Position numbers and translations under genes: made by a program. A stretch of DNA of 64,000 nucleotides, from NCBI RefSeq assembly GCF_009793335.1, contig NZ_WING01000001.1, positions 5,580,001 through 5,644,000 of the forward strand, written 5' to 3'. This document shows, one piece after another, positions 26,901 through 36,780 of this stretch (within the stretch, counting starts at the first letter, position 1; every line of letters starts with the position of its first letter). The stretch is from Actinomadura sp. J1-007. Lineage in GTDB: Bacteria > Actinomycetota > Actinomycetes > Streptosporangiales > Streptosporangiaceae. The notes beneath the pieces are model-generated. The model made no database searches and was not told the origin of the DNA. It was given only the letters and a program-made list of their open reading frames with translations.

Positions 26901-27472
26901 ATGGCCGACGAGAATGTACGAATTGTTGCTCTGGAGAACCACATGCGCGGCTTCTGGAACGAGCACCTCGTGGAGGAGGCAACCTGGAAAAGCGGGCCGG
27001 CCCTAGAGCGACTACCGTTCTTCTCTAGTTGGCGCGTTCTGCCGAGCGGGCAGGCGAAGCATGGGTCTATGTGACGACGGGATGCTCGCTTGTTCATACA
27101 TCTGGTGGAGGGGTCGAATTCTTTGTCATGTCTCCTTTTGCCGATGAAAAACACTCCGAAACCCTGGCAATGGTGGGGCACTATCACTCGTTCCAAGCTC
27201 ATAAGCTCGACGTTGGTTCGGTGGTCAATCTCGGCCGTCCGTGGATGCGTGGATCGAGCATGGAACACCTGCTCGTCAGTCTCCCGTATCCGTACGGCCC
27301 GGATCTCGAATGGGCATCACAGGACGCGGGTAGGGCACGGTTCTTGTGGCTGCTCCCGATCCATCGGAGCGAAGCTGTGTTCATTAAACGGCGGACGCTT
27401 GAGGAATTTGAATCTCTAATGGATGCAAGGGGTGTGAATGTTTTGGACTTCAATCGAGAGTCTATTGTGTGA
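26901..27472 (+). pseudogene. SUFU-domain immunity protein, frameshifted
   Basis: From ATG 26901 the frame reads MADENVRIVALENHMRGFWN, then SGPALERLPFFSSWRVLPSG, and stops at 27074. The next frame carries on the same domain: EAWVYVTTGCSLVHTSGGGV, EFFVMSPFADEKHSETLAMV, HYHSFQAHKLDVGSVVNLGR, HLLVSLPYPYGPDLEW, FLWLLPIHRSEAVFIKR. This is the Suppressor-of-fused domain, a common immunity protein in bacterial polymorphic toxin loci. A single shift near 27050 breaks it. A truncated product from GTG or ATG inside the second frame is possible. It was separated from its toxin by the IS5 insertion. Confidence 0.7.
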
Positions 27473-27479
27473 AGTTACC

Positions 27480-27978
27480 CTTTTGTGTTCGCCTGGACGA
27501 ACATCGGTCACCATGTGATCGAGATGCGGGCGTTCGCGTTCGCCGAGGCCGCGCAGGCCGCGTAGGAGCCGGTTGTAGGCGCGGTTGCCGATGCTGAGGG
27601 TGTGGCCGTCGGTGGGGTAGTTGATGGACGTAAGAACGCCGATTCCGGCGTCTTGGTAGCCGCCGTCGGCCAGGGTGGGAAGTCCCCGGGCCACTGCGGC
27701 GTACAGGGCGCTCAGGACGTGGGCGCGGGCTGCGACCAGATCGTGGACCGAGCCGGGCCCGACATCGGAGACCAGTGCGGGAGCCCAGCCGGGCCGCACA
27801 GGGCCTGGAGGTGGACGGCGTGCCGGTGGCCCTGCCGGAGTACCACAGATCGATCGGTTCGCCCTTGATACTGAGGAACCTTTGGGCGCACCGGTCGACC
27901 GGCATGAGCGACCCCTCCGTGAGATCCGTAGGCGTGTCCGTCGTCGCGGACGCGATCGAGCGCCTCGCGGATGTCTAG
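27480..27978 (-). pseudogene. IS5/Tnp4-type transposase remnant
   Basis: Minus-strand pieces in different frames follow a DDE transposase: HGLDIREALDRVRDDGHAYG, MPVDRCAQRFLSIKGEPIDL with WYSG, then SDVGPGSVHDLVAARAHVLS, LPTLADGGYQDAG and RAYNRLLRGLRGLGERERPH. The order (Asp before GHA, GSVHD, LADxGY) is that of HARBI1-like IS5 transposases. Frameshifts near 27800 and 27490 and the loss of the N-terminus at the junction with the next element make it dead. Confidence 0.6.
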
Positions 27979-28900
27979 GCCGTGTTTAGAAAGTGGTGTT
28001 GGCCAGGGTTCGCAGCCAGATGTCGATCGTGGCGACGTGGATGGTGGCTTCGTAGCGGACGGCGAGTTTGTCGTAGCGGGAGGCCACCGCGCGGTGTTGC
28101 TTGAGCAGGCTGATGCCGCATTCCGCGGCGTGGCGCTGGCGGTAGGCGTCGGGGCCGAACACCGGCGGTCGTCCTTCGGCCGGGCCCTTGGCCTTGCGGT
28201 GGGCCTGCTGGTCGTCCTTGACCGGGATGGGCGCCCGGATGCCGCGACGCCGCAGGTAGGCCTGGTTGCCGCGGGAACTGTAGGCCTCGTCGGCCAAGCC
28301 ACGGTCTGGCCGGGTCCGGGGACGTCCCGGCCCGAGCCTGGCGACCCGCACCCGCTCCAGCATCGCGGTGAACCAGGGGTTGTCGCCGCGCTGCCCACCG
28401 GTTAGCAGCACCGCCATCGGCTTGCGGCCCTGCTCCCGGCAAGACGGATCTTGGTGGCCAGCCCGCCCTGTGAGCGGCCCAGCACGTGGTCAGGTGGTTC
28501 TGGGCAGCCGGCCCCACCGGGTGGCTCGACCTGGGCGTCGCCATCGCGGCGGGCGCCGACGGCATGCTGGTGCGCCCGGCAGGTTGTGAAGTCCACCGTC
28601 ACCCACCTGTCGATCAGCCCCACGGTATCGGCAAAGGCCATCAGCCTCGCCCAGATCAACGGGTCACATCTCCACGCAGTGCCAGCACCGAAACAACGCA
28701 TACACCGACTGCCAGTGCCCGTACCGCTCGGGCACATCCCGCCACGGCGTACCAGCCCGCTCCCGCCATCGCACACCGTCCACCAACTGCCTGCGCGTCC
28801 ACTTACGAGGCCGGCTCAGCCGCTTGGACCGGGGAAGCAGCGGCGCCAGCACCCGCCACTGCCGATCGGTCAGGTCCTTACGCGCTCCCATCGCTACCCT
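27979..28900 (-). pseudogene. Second IS5-family transposase, broken
   Basis: From about 28890 the minus strand reads MGARKDLTDRQWRVLAPLLP, WTRRQLVDGVRWRERAGTPW, YALFRCWH. After shifts it continues RWVTVDFTTCRAHQHAVGAR, GRSQGGLATKIRLA, MAVLLTGGQRGDNPWFTAML, GLADEAYSSRGNQAYLRRRG, and HAAECGISLLKQHRAVASRY. This is a full-length but frameshifted IS5-group transposase. The left element end is the sequence ggccgtgtttagaaagtggt at 27979. The right end is not recognisable. Confidence 0.7.
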
Positions 28901-29134
28901 GGCCATCGAGGTCTCCGTGCAGATGGTCTTCGTGAGCTGCCAGAACGGCGATCCCCTCGCCGTGTATTGGTGCGCGGTGGCTCCCGACATCTGTCGCCGC
29001 AACCCGGCCGGGGATGTCGCGCTCACCGGGGAACCAGTGCAGCACCATGGCCGCCTGCCGAAGGCAGGTCAGCGCCCGACTGCCCTTCGGCGTTGCGCGC
29101 AGCCTCCCCTCCTGCCACCGCGACCGCCAACGTT

Positions 29135-29347
29135 GTGCCTGCCGAAAACTATGTCCGTGCAGGTGAGAGGAATAAGGGGTAACGGGCTCTGACGCGGGGC
29201 CTGATTAGTTGCAGAGCAATCCACGGCGCGGCGTTCGCTGCGGGATGGTGAACGGTTGTGCTCTTGAGACTGGCCTACTTGGTCGTGGCGAACACGTTCG
29301 CGGTGCTGCGTCTGCCTCCGATGACCGGTCGGGGAGAAGAACGCTGA
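29135..29347 (+). mobile_element. 5' end of an integrase-type IS (leader plus first codons)
   Basis: The leader tgccgaaaactatgtccgtg (from 29141) matches 36782 onward. At 29258 an ORF begins GTG and reads MLLRLAYLVVANTFAVLRLP then stops after ~30 codons. The same opening peptide starts the fragment at 36905, and a related one the gene at 35894. It belongs to the rve-type integrase family common in actinomycetes. The element is cut by the repeat that follows. Confidence 0.5.
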
Positions 29348-29640
29348 GGGCGGAAGCCCGACACGTCCTGTTCGGGGCATCGCTTGCGACTGTAGACCCA
29401 CACCATGCGATCGGGGGATGGGCCGGTCGCGCCCTCGGCCATCTGTCTCGTGCCTGGCAGGACGTAACCGAGGAGGATGTCCCAGTCCGCGTCGGCGAGC
29501 GAGCATGGAGCGAACAGGGGGACAGAATGGTCCATAAAGGGCGATGGGCAAACGCGACATCGTCTGCGTTTGCCCTGGGGGAGCGGGGTGCGCCGTCAGG
29601 GACTTGAACCCCGAACCCGCGGATCAAGAGTCGGCTGCTT
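29348..29640. repeat. Long dispersed repeat, copy B, ending in a tRNA-Lys 3' fragment
   Basis: 29372-29515 match copies A and C; 29516-29640 match copy C only. A perfect 10-bp hairpin (gggcaaacgc at 29549, partner at 29569) would be the terminator of a tRNA read on the minus strand. 29588-29639 reads on the minus strand as the anticodon loop (CTCTTGA, anticodon CTT), variable loop, T arm (GGTTCGGGGTTCAAGTCCC) and acceptor 3' strand of tRNA-Lys. The 5' half is absent. This is an attachment-site-like tRNA end, not a working tRNA. Confidence 0.6.
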
Positions 29641-30027
29641 TCGTGTCGGATCAGCGCCCTCGATGCTAAACGCTACCAAGATCTCCGCATCGAGCACCAT
29701 ATACGTCCCGGCGTATGTCAACCCTTGTCGGCTGCTACCAGGGCCCACGAGCGAACAACGAGCGAACAAGGCTGCATGATTATTGCTGCGGTCATGGGCT
29801 CGGGGCGCCATGCGGCCTGCCGTTGCGCTGGCCGCGCCCGTGGTGCTTGCAGACGGAGAGTCTGGCCTCTGCCTTGCTGGGCAACTACACGTCGCCTGAC
29901 CTGCCCGATACGAAGTAGTCGGCAGCTGCTGGGTGGGGGATCTTCACCTGCGCCACCCGCCGCCCTGTCCGGTGTCGAACGTGAGTCGCCCTGGACGGCC
30001 ACGAGAACGTAGGGGTTAGGACAAAGG
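29641..30027. other. Intergenic region, nothing supported
   Basis: No convincing gene or structure was found in these ~390 bases between the tRNA fragment and the end of the methyltransferase gene. Confidence 0.4.
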
Positions 30028-32784
30028 TTAGCTTCCGGGGAGGGAAGAGGAGTTGGATGGTGCTGACGATGGTGGCTTTGTGGTGGCTTGTGGGACGGGA
30101 AGGACGCCAACATCCTCCAAGGCGCTACTGCTGATCAGTGGTCCTGCGCAGATCTCGTCCAGGAGTTGTTCCTGTTTCGGGTGCAGGAGCACGCATCCTG
30201 TCAATACGGAGAGAAGGGCTAGGAACTCGAATGTCAGGTTATGGCTCCAGGCGGTCAGTGTAATGTCGTCGAGTTCCGACGTTCTGCGCTTGTTTCGAGG
30301 CCGGGCGGTTCGGTCGTTCAACCAGCGCCACACGATACGCCGGCCGGAGACGGTGTAGTCGATGACCTCCTGTCGCACGGATGCGAAGGCGCCGTTACCG
30401 ACGTAGAGCGTTTGTGTCTCGGGATCGTAGGCGAGGCGTTCGGAAATTTGCTCGGGAAGTGATCTCACGGGAGTCATGCACTTGATGCCGAAGCGCTCGA
30501 CAACCGCGCGCTCCGACCGTTTGAGTGTCATGGTCGGATCGGTGATGCGGCTGCCATAGGTGTGGAGCCAGATGACCTCGTGTCCAATGGTCAATGCGTC
30601 GTTCCATGCCGTCGGGGCCGCAGTGATCGGGATCCGAACGCCTGGCTGTCGCAGCTCATACTTGAAGCGGCGGGTGTATCCGGGGTGTGCGGTCACAGCC
30701 GCGATGTAGGCCACCACATCCGACGCGGAGATGGACAGTCCCAATACACTGCTGAGGTGGTCGAGCAACGTGCCGGTCATGTTGGGGACGTCGCCGGCCT
30801 GGTCGCGCCAGAGTGGGCGCACCCCGCCGCCACCCCAGCCACAGAAGTGGTGGAGGTCTGGTATGAGGCCGGTGAACGTCAAAGCCGGGCCGTCCTCGAC
30901 CTGGTGAGCGTCCTGTTCGGAGACATAGATCTGATGCTCGGATCGGACCTGCCAGAGCGGCGGTCGGGCCATGACCAGGAGCCGGTTGTCGGGGATGATC
31001 CACTGTCGGTCGAATGAACGGTAGGCCACCTGGATCGGTTCGGGGCAGTCGATGAACTCTTCGGCAAGCGGTCGGTGGGCTTGTGGGAAGCCGGGCAATG
31101 GCTTGACTTTGCTGTGCAAGGTTCGGTCGCGGCTCTCCCGGAAGAGTTCACGGCGCTCTCTGGTCGGGGCGGCGAGAAATGCGCGCCATCGGTCGTGTAG
31201 CAGGTCGGCTGTGGGTGCGTAGACCCAAGTCCGTCCAGGGGTGATCCCTCGGGAGCGCCATGGCATGAGATCGCCAAGTGAGGGGGAGGAGGTCCATACC
31301 GGGTCGCCGGCGGGGAGGAAAGCGGCCTGCCATTCGCTGTTGCAGCGCTGCCACCCCGGACCTGCCGTCTTCAGTACCTCCAGTGCGGAGCGCTTCTCCT
31401 CACGCGTTCCGGTCAACTCGATATACCGGACGTCGGCTGCCTCTTCCTCATCGGAACAGTCGGTGTTAGCGAAAATGAGGATGCTCAGTTGTCGGCCCAC
31501 GTCGGGGCCGAAGATGCGCGTGGGCATCGGTGGACGGTTGCCCTCTGGTGTGAGCTCGATGACCCAGCCCACCTTGCACTTGCGACGCAGATACTCACGC
31601 AGACCACTGAAGGCACGGCTTCTGATCACGCTGGACGGGACGATGAAGGCGACTACGCCCGCTGGCATGCGCTGCTCGGCCTCGAACACCTTCCAGGCCG
31701 CCCACCGCAGGAAGTACCAGGGCATGCCGTGCAGATCGGACTCGTAGCGCCCGAGACCCTCGGCTCTGAACTCGTCGATGGAGGGTCGCGAGGCGATGGA
31801 CCGAGGCATTGATGTTCCCCGTCGCGGATGTTCGATCCATGGGGCGCGGCCCTTCGCGTTCTCCACGTGTGGGGGATTGCCGATGACCACCATCACCGGA
31901 ACCTTGAGCTTGATGTCGTTCGCCTCGTCGCGCGCTTCCTCCATCACGCGGTAGGGCGCGCCCAGCTTCCGCTGCACGTGGTTCGGGTCGGCCAGCGCGT
32001 CGGTGAGGAAGCGTCGCGCCTTGGGAGGTGTCTCCACCTGGAACCGGGTCTTGAAGGAGCCGTGGATGCGAAGCTCGGCGACCGCATACGGGGCGACCTG
32101 GATCTCGAACCCGATGAGCCTCTTCGAGACCAGATCATGGACGAAGTCCTCGCGTGTCCCCGGACCGAGCTTGTCGCCGACGCGGTCGGCCACGGCGCTG
32201 ATGACCTCGACCAGGAAGGTCCCGGTTCCCATAGCGGGATCCACGATCACGACCTCGTCGTCGGCGAAGCCCCACTCCTTGCCGAGATGTTCTTGCAGTA
32301 CCTCGTCGACGAACCTGACCATATGGCTGGCGACATCGATGGGGGTGTAGTAGGAGCCGGTGTCCTTGCGCAGCACGGGGTCATAGGTCGCGAGGAAGCG
32401 TTCGTACAGGTAGGCGTAGGCGTCCGCGGGGGTGACGTCGAGATCATTGAGTTCGGCGACGTCGATGACGCGGCGCAGGGTCTCGATCGTGTCCAGTTCA
32501 TCGTCCACGCCGCTGGTGAGCACTGCGAACGCCTGGCCCATCAGCAGGTGCCGCTTCCCGAGCTTCTGGGCGATCCCGTAATAGGTCTCGCCGAGGAGGT
32601 GAATGCCGTCGACGCGGGCCAGGAGCAGCGCAAATGTGATCGTCTGTGCGAACGCGTCGGCGAACCGCTCGTTGTCGAGACCGGGGAAGAGCAGGTCCCG
32701 CCAGTCATCGGCCAGAAGCGCCAGCCGCATCTGCGACCGCTTCTTCAGCGGGTCGGTGATCGCGGCGTGGACCTCATCCTTCAA
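30028..32784 (-). CDS. N6-adenine DNA methyltransferase / restriction enzyme (type ISP or IIG-like)
   Basis: 918 residues from a TTG start. A helical N-terminal coupling region (~1-130) precedes LRKDTGSYYTPIDVASHMVR and SAM motif I VDPAMGTGTFLVEVI (~180). Catalytic motif IV is VIGNPPHVE (~300), where the usual Tyr/Phe after NPP is His, which is seen in this family. The rest (~350-918) is a target-recognition and C-terminal region. Enzymes of this class methylate adenine in one strand and use an attached nuclease for cleavage. The TTG start overlaps the stop of the upstream nuclease ORF by 4 bases (TTGA), so the two may be one frameshifted gene or a coupled pair. Confidence 0.85.
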   Translation of the reverse strand: MKDEVHAAITDPLKKRSQMRLALLADDWRDLLFPGLDNERFADAFAQTITFALLLARVDGIHLLGETYYGIAQKLGKRHLLMGQAFAVLTSGVDDELDTIETLRRVIDVAELNDLDVTPADAYAYLYERFLATYDPVLRKDTGSYYTPIDVASHMVRFVDEVLQEHLGKEWGFADDEVVIVDPAMGTGTFLVEVISAVADRVGDKLGPGTREDFVHDLVSKRLIGFEIQVAPYAVAELRIHGSFKTRFQVETPPKARRFLTDALADPNHVQRKLGAPYRVMEEARDEANDIKLKVPVMVVIGNPPHVENAKGRAPWIEHPRRGTSMPRSIASRPSIDEFRAEGLGRYESDLHGMPWYFLRWAAWKVFEAEQRMPAGVVAFIVPSSVIRSRAFSGLREYLRRKCKVGWVIELTPEGNRPPMPTRIFGPDVGRQLSILIFANTDCSDEEEAADVRYIELTGTREEKRSALEVLKTAGPGWQRCNSEWQAAFLPAGDPVWTSSPSLGDLMPWRSRGITPGRTWVYAPTADLLHDRWRAFLAAPTRERRELFRESRDRTLHSKVKPLPGFPQAHRPLAEEFIDCPEPIQVAYRSFDRQWIIPDNRLLVMARPPLWQVRSEHQIYVSEQDAHQVEDGPALTFTGLIPDLHHFCGWGGGGVRPLWRDQAGDVPNMTGTLLDHLSSVLGLSISASDVVAYIAAVTAHPGYTRRFKYELRQPGVRIPITAAPTAWNDALTIGHEVIWLHTYGSRITDPTMTLKRSERAVVERFGIKCMTPVRSLPEQISERLAYDPETQTLYVGNGAFASVRQEVIDYTVSGRRIVWRWLNDRTARPRNKRRTSELDDITLTAWSHNLTFEFLALLSVLTGCVLLHPKQEQLLDEICAGPLISSSALEDVGVLPVPQATTKPPSSAPSNSSSLPGS

Positions 32785-33359
32785 CAGGCCGCACAGCCCC
32801 CGAGAATTCTCACCAGCGAGCTCAGCGTTCGAGGGGATTCCGGTTCCCAGAGCAGGAAACGCCGAAGGACACCGACCAGGTCGTCAACACCAGGCGCAGA
32901 GGGGCGGCGCAGATCGGAGACCGTGTTGGCAAGCCTGACGATCGGCGAAATCCGCTCGCCGTAGGAATACTGCGCCCATGTCACACCGTCGGTATAAATC
33001 ACGTTCGGGAGCGAGCAGAGCTTCGTCCACTGTTCCTGGTCACCTCTCCCTGGACGCCACTCGGCCGCCCCGGGAACGCCTTTGCCAGGCTTCTTCAACT
33101 CGACATAGCCGACTCGCACGTGCCCGATGTTCACGGCGTAGTCCGGCCGCGCACGGAGCGAGCCGAGCCTCACCTCCCCATAGGGAACGGCCTCCACCCC
33201 GATGAACGTGCCGAGCTTCCGCAGCAGTATCTCCAGAGGGCCTCGTAGCTGGTCCTCCTCGGCTCCCCCCAATCCCCGCTTCTGGGATACCGTCCGGCCG
33301 AACTCAGCCACGATCGTTTGTGCGGAGGCTTTGGTCTCAGGCTTGGAGGACCGTGCCAC
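32781..33359 (-). CDS. Nuclease half of the restriction system (PD-(D/E)XK-like)
   Basis: The likely start is GTG 33359 (MARSSKPETKASAQTIVAEF) behind GGAGGT; TTG 33371 is also possible. 192 residues. RPDYAVNIGHVRVGYVELKK contains the D...E-x-K core (PDY, then VELKK) of the restriction-endonuclease fold, preceded by EVRLGSLRA. After it, YTDGVTWAQYSYGERI resembles the typical strand following the nuclease core. In related systems this domain is the N-terminus of the methyltransferase protein. Here the frame ends (ILGGCAAC, stop) at a GGGGG run. One extra base there would join it to the downstream frame (GLCGLLKDEVHAAI). Confidence 0.75.
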   Translation of the reverse strand: MARSSKPETKASAQTIVAEFGRTVSQKRGLGGAEEDQLRGPLEILLRKLGTFIGVEAVPYGEVRLGSLRARPDYAVNIGHVRVGYVELKKPGKGVPGAAEWRPGRGDQEQWTKLCSLPNVIYTDGVTWAQYSYGERISPIVRLANTVSDLRRPSAPGVDDLVGVLRRFLLWEPESPRTLSSLVRILGGCAAC

Positions 33360-33544
33360 ACCCACCTCCAAAGAAGAGCGGCACCACCCTCACCGTGAGC
33401 GTTGTTCGGGACTTCATCAAGTCGCTGAGTGGTCACATCCGAACTGTTGGCCACATCCGGCTCAGTTCGTACTCGGGATAGCACGGGAGAGCCTGCCTCT
33501 AAGGGTGAGTAGCCGAGTGTTCGTGCGGCGGCCCTTCGGCCAGA

Positions 33545-33930
33545 CGTGACGCTCTGCTGATCGTCCGACTGACACGCTCAGGACGCGGCAGCAGATCTTA
33601 ATCGGCAGGCCCTCGCCGACCATCACCGCGATGGCTTGGAAGCGTCTTTTGGGGCACCGCCTTTCTCACCAGCTCGACCGCCCGTCTGGTGACGCCAGTT
33701 CGGTCTCCAGCTGGGCGATCCGGCGCCGCGCGGCGAACAACTCGACCTGATCGGCCGATGTCAACCCGGCCTCCAGGCAGGCATCGATCCGGTCCTGCCG
33801 CAGCCACACATAGATCGTCTGACCGGGCATCTGCAGGTCCGCAGCAACCTCGCGCACCGGCCGCCCGGCCTTCACCAGGTCCAACATCCTGCGACGGAAC
33901 TCGGGGGATAGCTCCTAGCATCCTGTGCCT
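33545..33930 (-). pseudogene. IS3-family remnant (OrfA and start of OrfB)
   Basis: Minus strand: LSPEFRRRMLDLVKAGRPVR, EVAADLQMPGQTIYVWLRQD, LFAARRRIAQLETELA is an IS3 OrfA helix-turn-helix and leucine zipper. After a frameshift comes VTRRAVELVRKAVPQ, then in another frame RFQAIAVMVGEGLPIKICCR, the start of OrfB. No catalytic DDE part is present. Confidence 0.65.
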
Positions 33931-34159
33931 CTACTCATGATCGAAGACACGAGGTTCCCAGTAAGACGACCCCACCAAAGCCGGGGCACACCAAGGACTC
34001 CCCCTAACCCGGTGGACTCCACCGTCTGCTCAGGCATCCTCGCCGACGAGCGCCTGCGGGACCTACAGAGGGGACGGGCACCCCATCATTGGAGTCAGTG
34101 CCGAGTAACTCGGCGCGTCCTGCCAGCCCCGGGTGTCCCCACCTCGATCGGAGACCGTC

Positions 34160-35416
34160 GTGAAGAACAGCGTGTTGTGGCGAGTTGTCGACAACGACAG
34201 TGGCGACGAAGCCGTCGTCAGTACGCCTGCCGAGGCGGTCGCGTTCATCAACAGCCGGTTCGACACCGATGAGAACGACGAGCCGTTCAGCGTCACCGAG
34301 GTCGGTCCCTTCGTCCCGAAGCCGCTCGGCGTCATCACCGCGTGGGCGGCCAAACAGGACGACGGGCGGACCGACGGGCGACCTGCACCGATCACGATCA
34401 GGCCGGTAGTGACTGACAGCGCCGTCGACGAGTGCGACGACGTCGTGCTCTGGGGCGACGTGCAAGTCACATGGGACCACGACGTGTACACCGTCAATGG
34501 GCCGGACGGCTTCGAGTACAACGTCGCCGACAGCGCAGCCGAGCTCAGCGAGATCCTCGACGAGTACGCCACCGACTACGAGTACGTCGAACCTGAAAGG
34601 TCCGACAGCCAGGCGCGACCGAGCCAGCGAGAGTTGATCCGGTATGGCGCCCAGGAGTGCGCCAGCCGGTTCGGGCACCTTGACGACGACGCTCTGCTGT
34701 GGCTCGCTGCCACCCGGATCACGCTCGCCCTGTGGCGCAACACGCCTGTCGAGAACTGGCATGCCGGCAGGAGCCCGCTGCACGACGGCACGATGATGCG
34801 GATCAACGCGGCGACCACCCGGCTCGTGCGCTCGATGCTGTCGTTCGACCATGTCGACTGGGTCGCTGTCGGTCTCGCGATCGTCGACCCGTCTCGGGTT
34901 CTGCCGACTGGACAGTCTGTGCTCGAGCTCGGGTTGGCCTGTCACAACCCTGACGACCCGGCGCACGAGGATGATCCGCGCGACGATCTCGCGGAGATGG
35001 CACAGGACGCGATCGGTTGGGGCCGTGCGTACCGCCTCCACGAGCAGGAGTTCGGCCTGCGGACCCTGATCGAATTCTTCTGCGCGTTCGACAACGGCTG
35101 GTTCGGCGCACCTAGTTGGGGGCGCATCGTCGATCGGTTCGTTGCCGCAGTCGGCGACCGGGAGCACGGACACTGGCGGGTGCACCGGGACCAGCCTTGG
35201 TTCGACGAGTGGTTCATCAGCCGTCCGGCCGACATTGCGGACAACGCTGAACTGCGTCGGCTCCTGCTTGCCGGGCCGGACCTGCTGTCCGAAGCAGCTG
35301 CCGAATGGTGCGTAGAAGGTGCCATCGGCTACGTCTGTCAGGACGACCATGCGAACGGCTGCGAGCGGTGCGGTGCCCCGCCGGCGACAGAGTCGTCGAG
35401 TCAGTCGTCGGTTTGA
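34160..35416 (+). CDS. Unknown protein, 418 aa
   Basis: I choose GTG 34160 (MKNSVLWRVVDNDSGDEAVV); the frame is open 27 bases further. No family recognised. It is strongly acidic and soluble. Residues ~1-150 look like two small alpha/beta repeats (LWRVVDNDSGDEAVVSTPAE; VTWDHDVYTVNGPDGFEYNV), which resemble immunity-protein-like folds. The rest is helical (RITLALWRNTPVENWHAGRS, EFGLRTLIEFFCAFDNGWFG) and ends with a possible zinc knuckle, VCQDDHANGCERCG. It lies alone between IS remnants and has a lower GC than its neighbours, which suggests transfer. Confidence 0.65.
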   Translation: MKNSVLWRVVDNDSGDEAVVSTPAEAVAFINSRFDTDENDEPFSVTEVGPFVPKPLGVITAWAAKQDDGRTDGRPAPITIRPVVTDSAVDECDDVVLWGDVQVTWDHDVYTVNGPDGFEYNVADSAAELSEILDEYATDYEYVEPERSDSQARPSQRELIRYGAQECASRFGHLDDDALLWLAATRITLALWRNTPVENWHAGRSPLHDGTMMRINAATTRLVRSMLSFDHVDWVAVGLAIVDPSRVLPTGQSVLELGLACHNPDDPAHEDDPRDDLAEMAQDAIGWGRAYRLHEQEFGLRTLIEFFCAFDNGWFGAPSWGRIVDRFVAAVGDREHGHWRVHRDQPWFDEWFISRPADIADNAELRRLLLAGPDLLSEAAAEWCVEGAIGYVCQDDHANGCERCGAPPATESSSQSSV

Positions 35417-35678
35417 AGCGCCCTGGTCTGATGGAGCCACCCACCCCCCGACCCGGGGTGCCTCTGTATTTGCCAAGTCACGGTGGTGGAGGCATAGAGT
35501 CGCTGCTAGCGGGTCCGGGAAGTGGCTTGTCCGAAGAGCCGGCTGACGGGGCTGGGCCGGTCGCGCTGGATATCAAAGACGTCCCCGAGTGTCCTCCCGG
35601 GCCCGTCCTAGCGCGGCGTCGTTCGGCCCTGGTCATGACCCATCAGGAGCCGGGATTGGACATCAGCTCGCTTGCATG

Positions 35679-35795
35679 ACCGATCGCCGCTGGTGATCGC
35701 GGTGACGAGGCGGTACTCGGCCCGGCGCCGGCGCTTCATCAGCGCCTCGTACGACAGACCGAGCTCGTCGGCCACCCGGCGGGGATCGACGCGTC
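35679..35795 (-). pseudogene. Fragment of a sigma/HTH-type regulator
   Basis: The minus strand reads RVDPRRVADELGLSYEALMK then RRRRAEYRLVTAI, a helix-turn-helix of the sigma region 4 or LuxR kind. Nothing precedes it: the frame is cut exactly where the IS leader begins at 35796. Confidence 0.4.
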
Positions 35796-36780
35796 GGTGC
35801 CGAGAACTTTGTCACCGGCCTTGGACTGCGAGGAACCTGATCGCCTGCATGTTTGGCCACGGGCTCCGTGCAGGTGAGGCACTGTCGGTGTCTATGGCGC
35901 TACGTCTGGTGTATCTCGCGGTGGTGCGGGTGTTCGGCTGGGTGATGCTGCTGGCTCGGTCGGATGCGGCCAAGGACGTCGAGATTCCGGTGTTGCGGCA
36001 TCAGGTGGCGGTGCTGCAGCGGCAGGTGAAGCGTCCGCGCCCTTCGTGGGCGGATCGAGCGGTGATCTCGGCGCTGATCCGGCTGCTGCCAGCCGGTCAT
36101 CGTCGGCGGCTGCGGTCGTTTGTCTCCCCGCATACGGTGCTGCGTTGGCGCGCTCGGCTGATGCAGCGCCGCTGGACCTTTCCGCACCGGCGGCCGGGAC
36201 GTTTACGCACTGCGGCGGTGATCCGCGGGCTGGTGCTGGAGAGGGCGCGCGACAACCCGACCTGGGGCCACCGGCCCATGCACGGTGAGCTGGTCGGCGT
36301 GGGCTACCGGGTGGCGCCGTCGACGGTGTGGGCGGTCCTCAAGGACGCCGGCATCGATCCCGCACCCTCACGAGCCGGGCCGAGTCGGCGCCAGTTCCTG
36401 GCCGCACAGGCCGGCTCGATCATCGCGGTGGACTTTTTCCACGTGGAGATGGTGCTCCTGCGCCGGGTGTACGTGCTGTTCTTCGTCGAACACGGCACCC
36501 GCCAGGTCCACCTGACCGGCGTGACCGCACACCCGTCGGGGGAGTGGGTAACCCCCAGGCCCGCAACCTGCTGATGGACCTCGGGCGGCGCGCCGACGAG
36601 CTGAGGTTCCTCATCCGCGACCGCGTCACCAGGTTCACCGCGGCGTTCACCCCGATCGGCGCTCGGGTCATTGTGACCCCGGTGCGGCTCCGCGGGCCAA
36701 GGCGTTCGCCGAACGCTGGTCGGCAATGCCAGACGCGAGTGCACCGACCGGCTCCTGATCGCCGGCGAACGTGTGTGTCC
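35796..36780 (+). pseudogene. Integrase-type (rve) transposase, truncated and frameshifted
   Basis: The leader at 35796-35880 precedes ATG 35894. The frame reads MALRLVYLAVVRVFGWVMLL, DVEIPVLRHQVAVLQRQVKR, SPHTVLRWRARLMQRRWTF, LERARDNPTWGHRPMHGELV, GYRVAPSTVWAVLKDAGIDP, then the catalytic core IIAVDFFHVEMVLLRRVYVL and FFVEHGTRQVHLTGVTAHPS. After a shift near 36550 it continues ARNLLMDLGRRADELRFLIR, DRVTRF, and in a third frame ARRECTDRLLIAGERV. The third catalytic residue region is disrupted and the C-terminus is missing. Confidence 0.75.

Noticed and set aside
29588..29639. Working tRNA-Lys gene
   Set aside because: Only the anticodon loop to the acceptor 3' strand is present. The D arm and 5' acceptor strand are missing, and the anticodon stem has mismatches.
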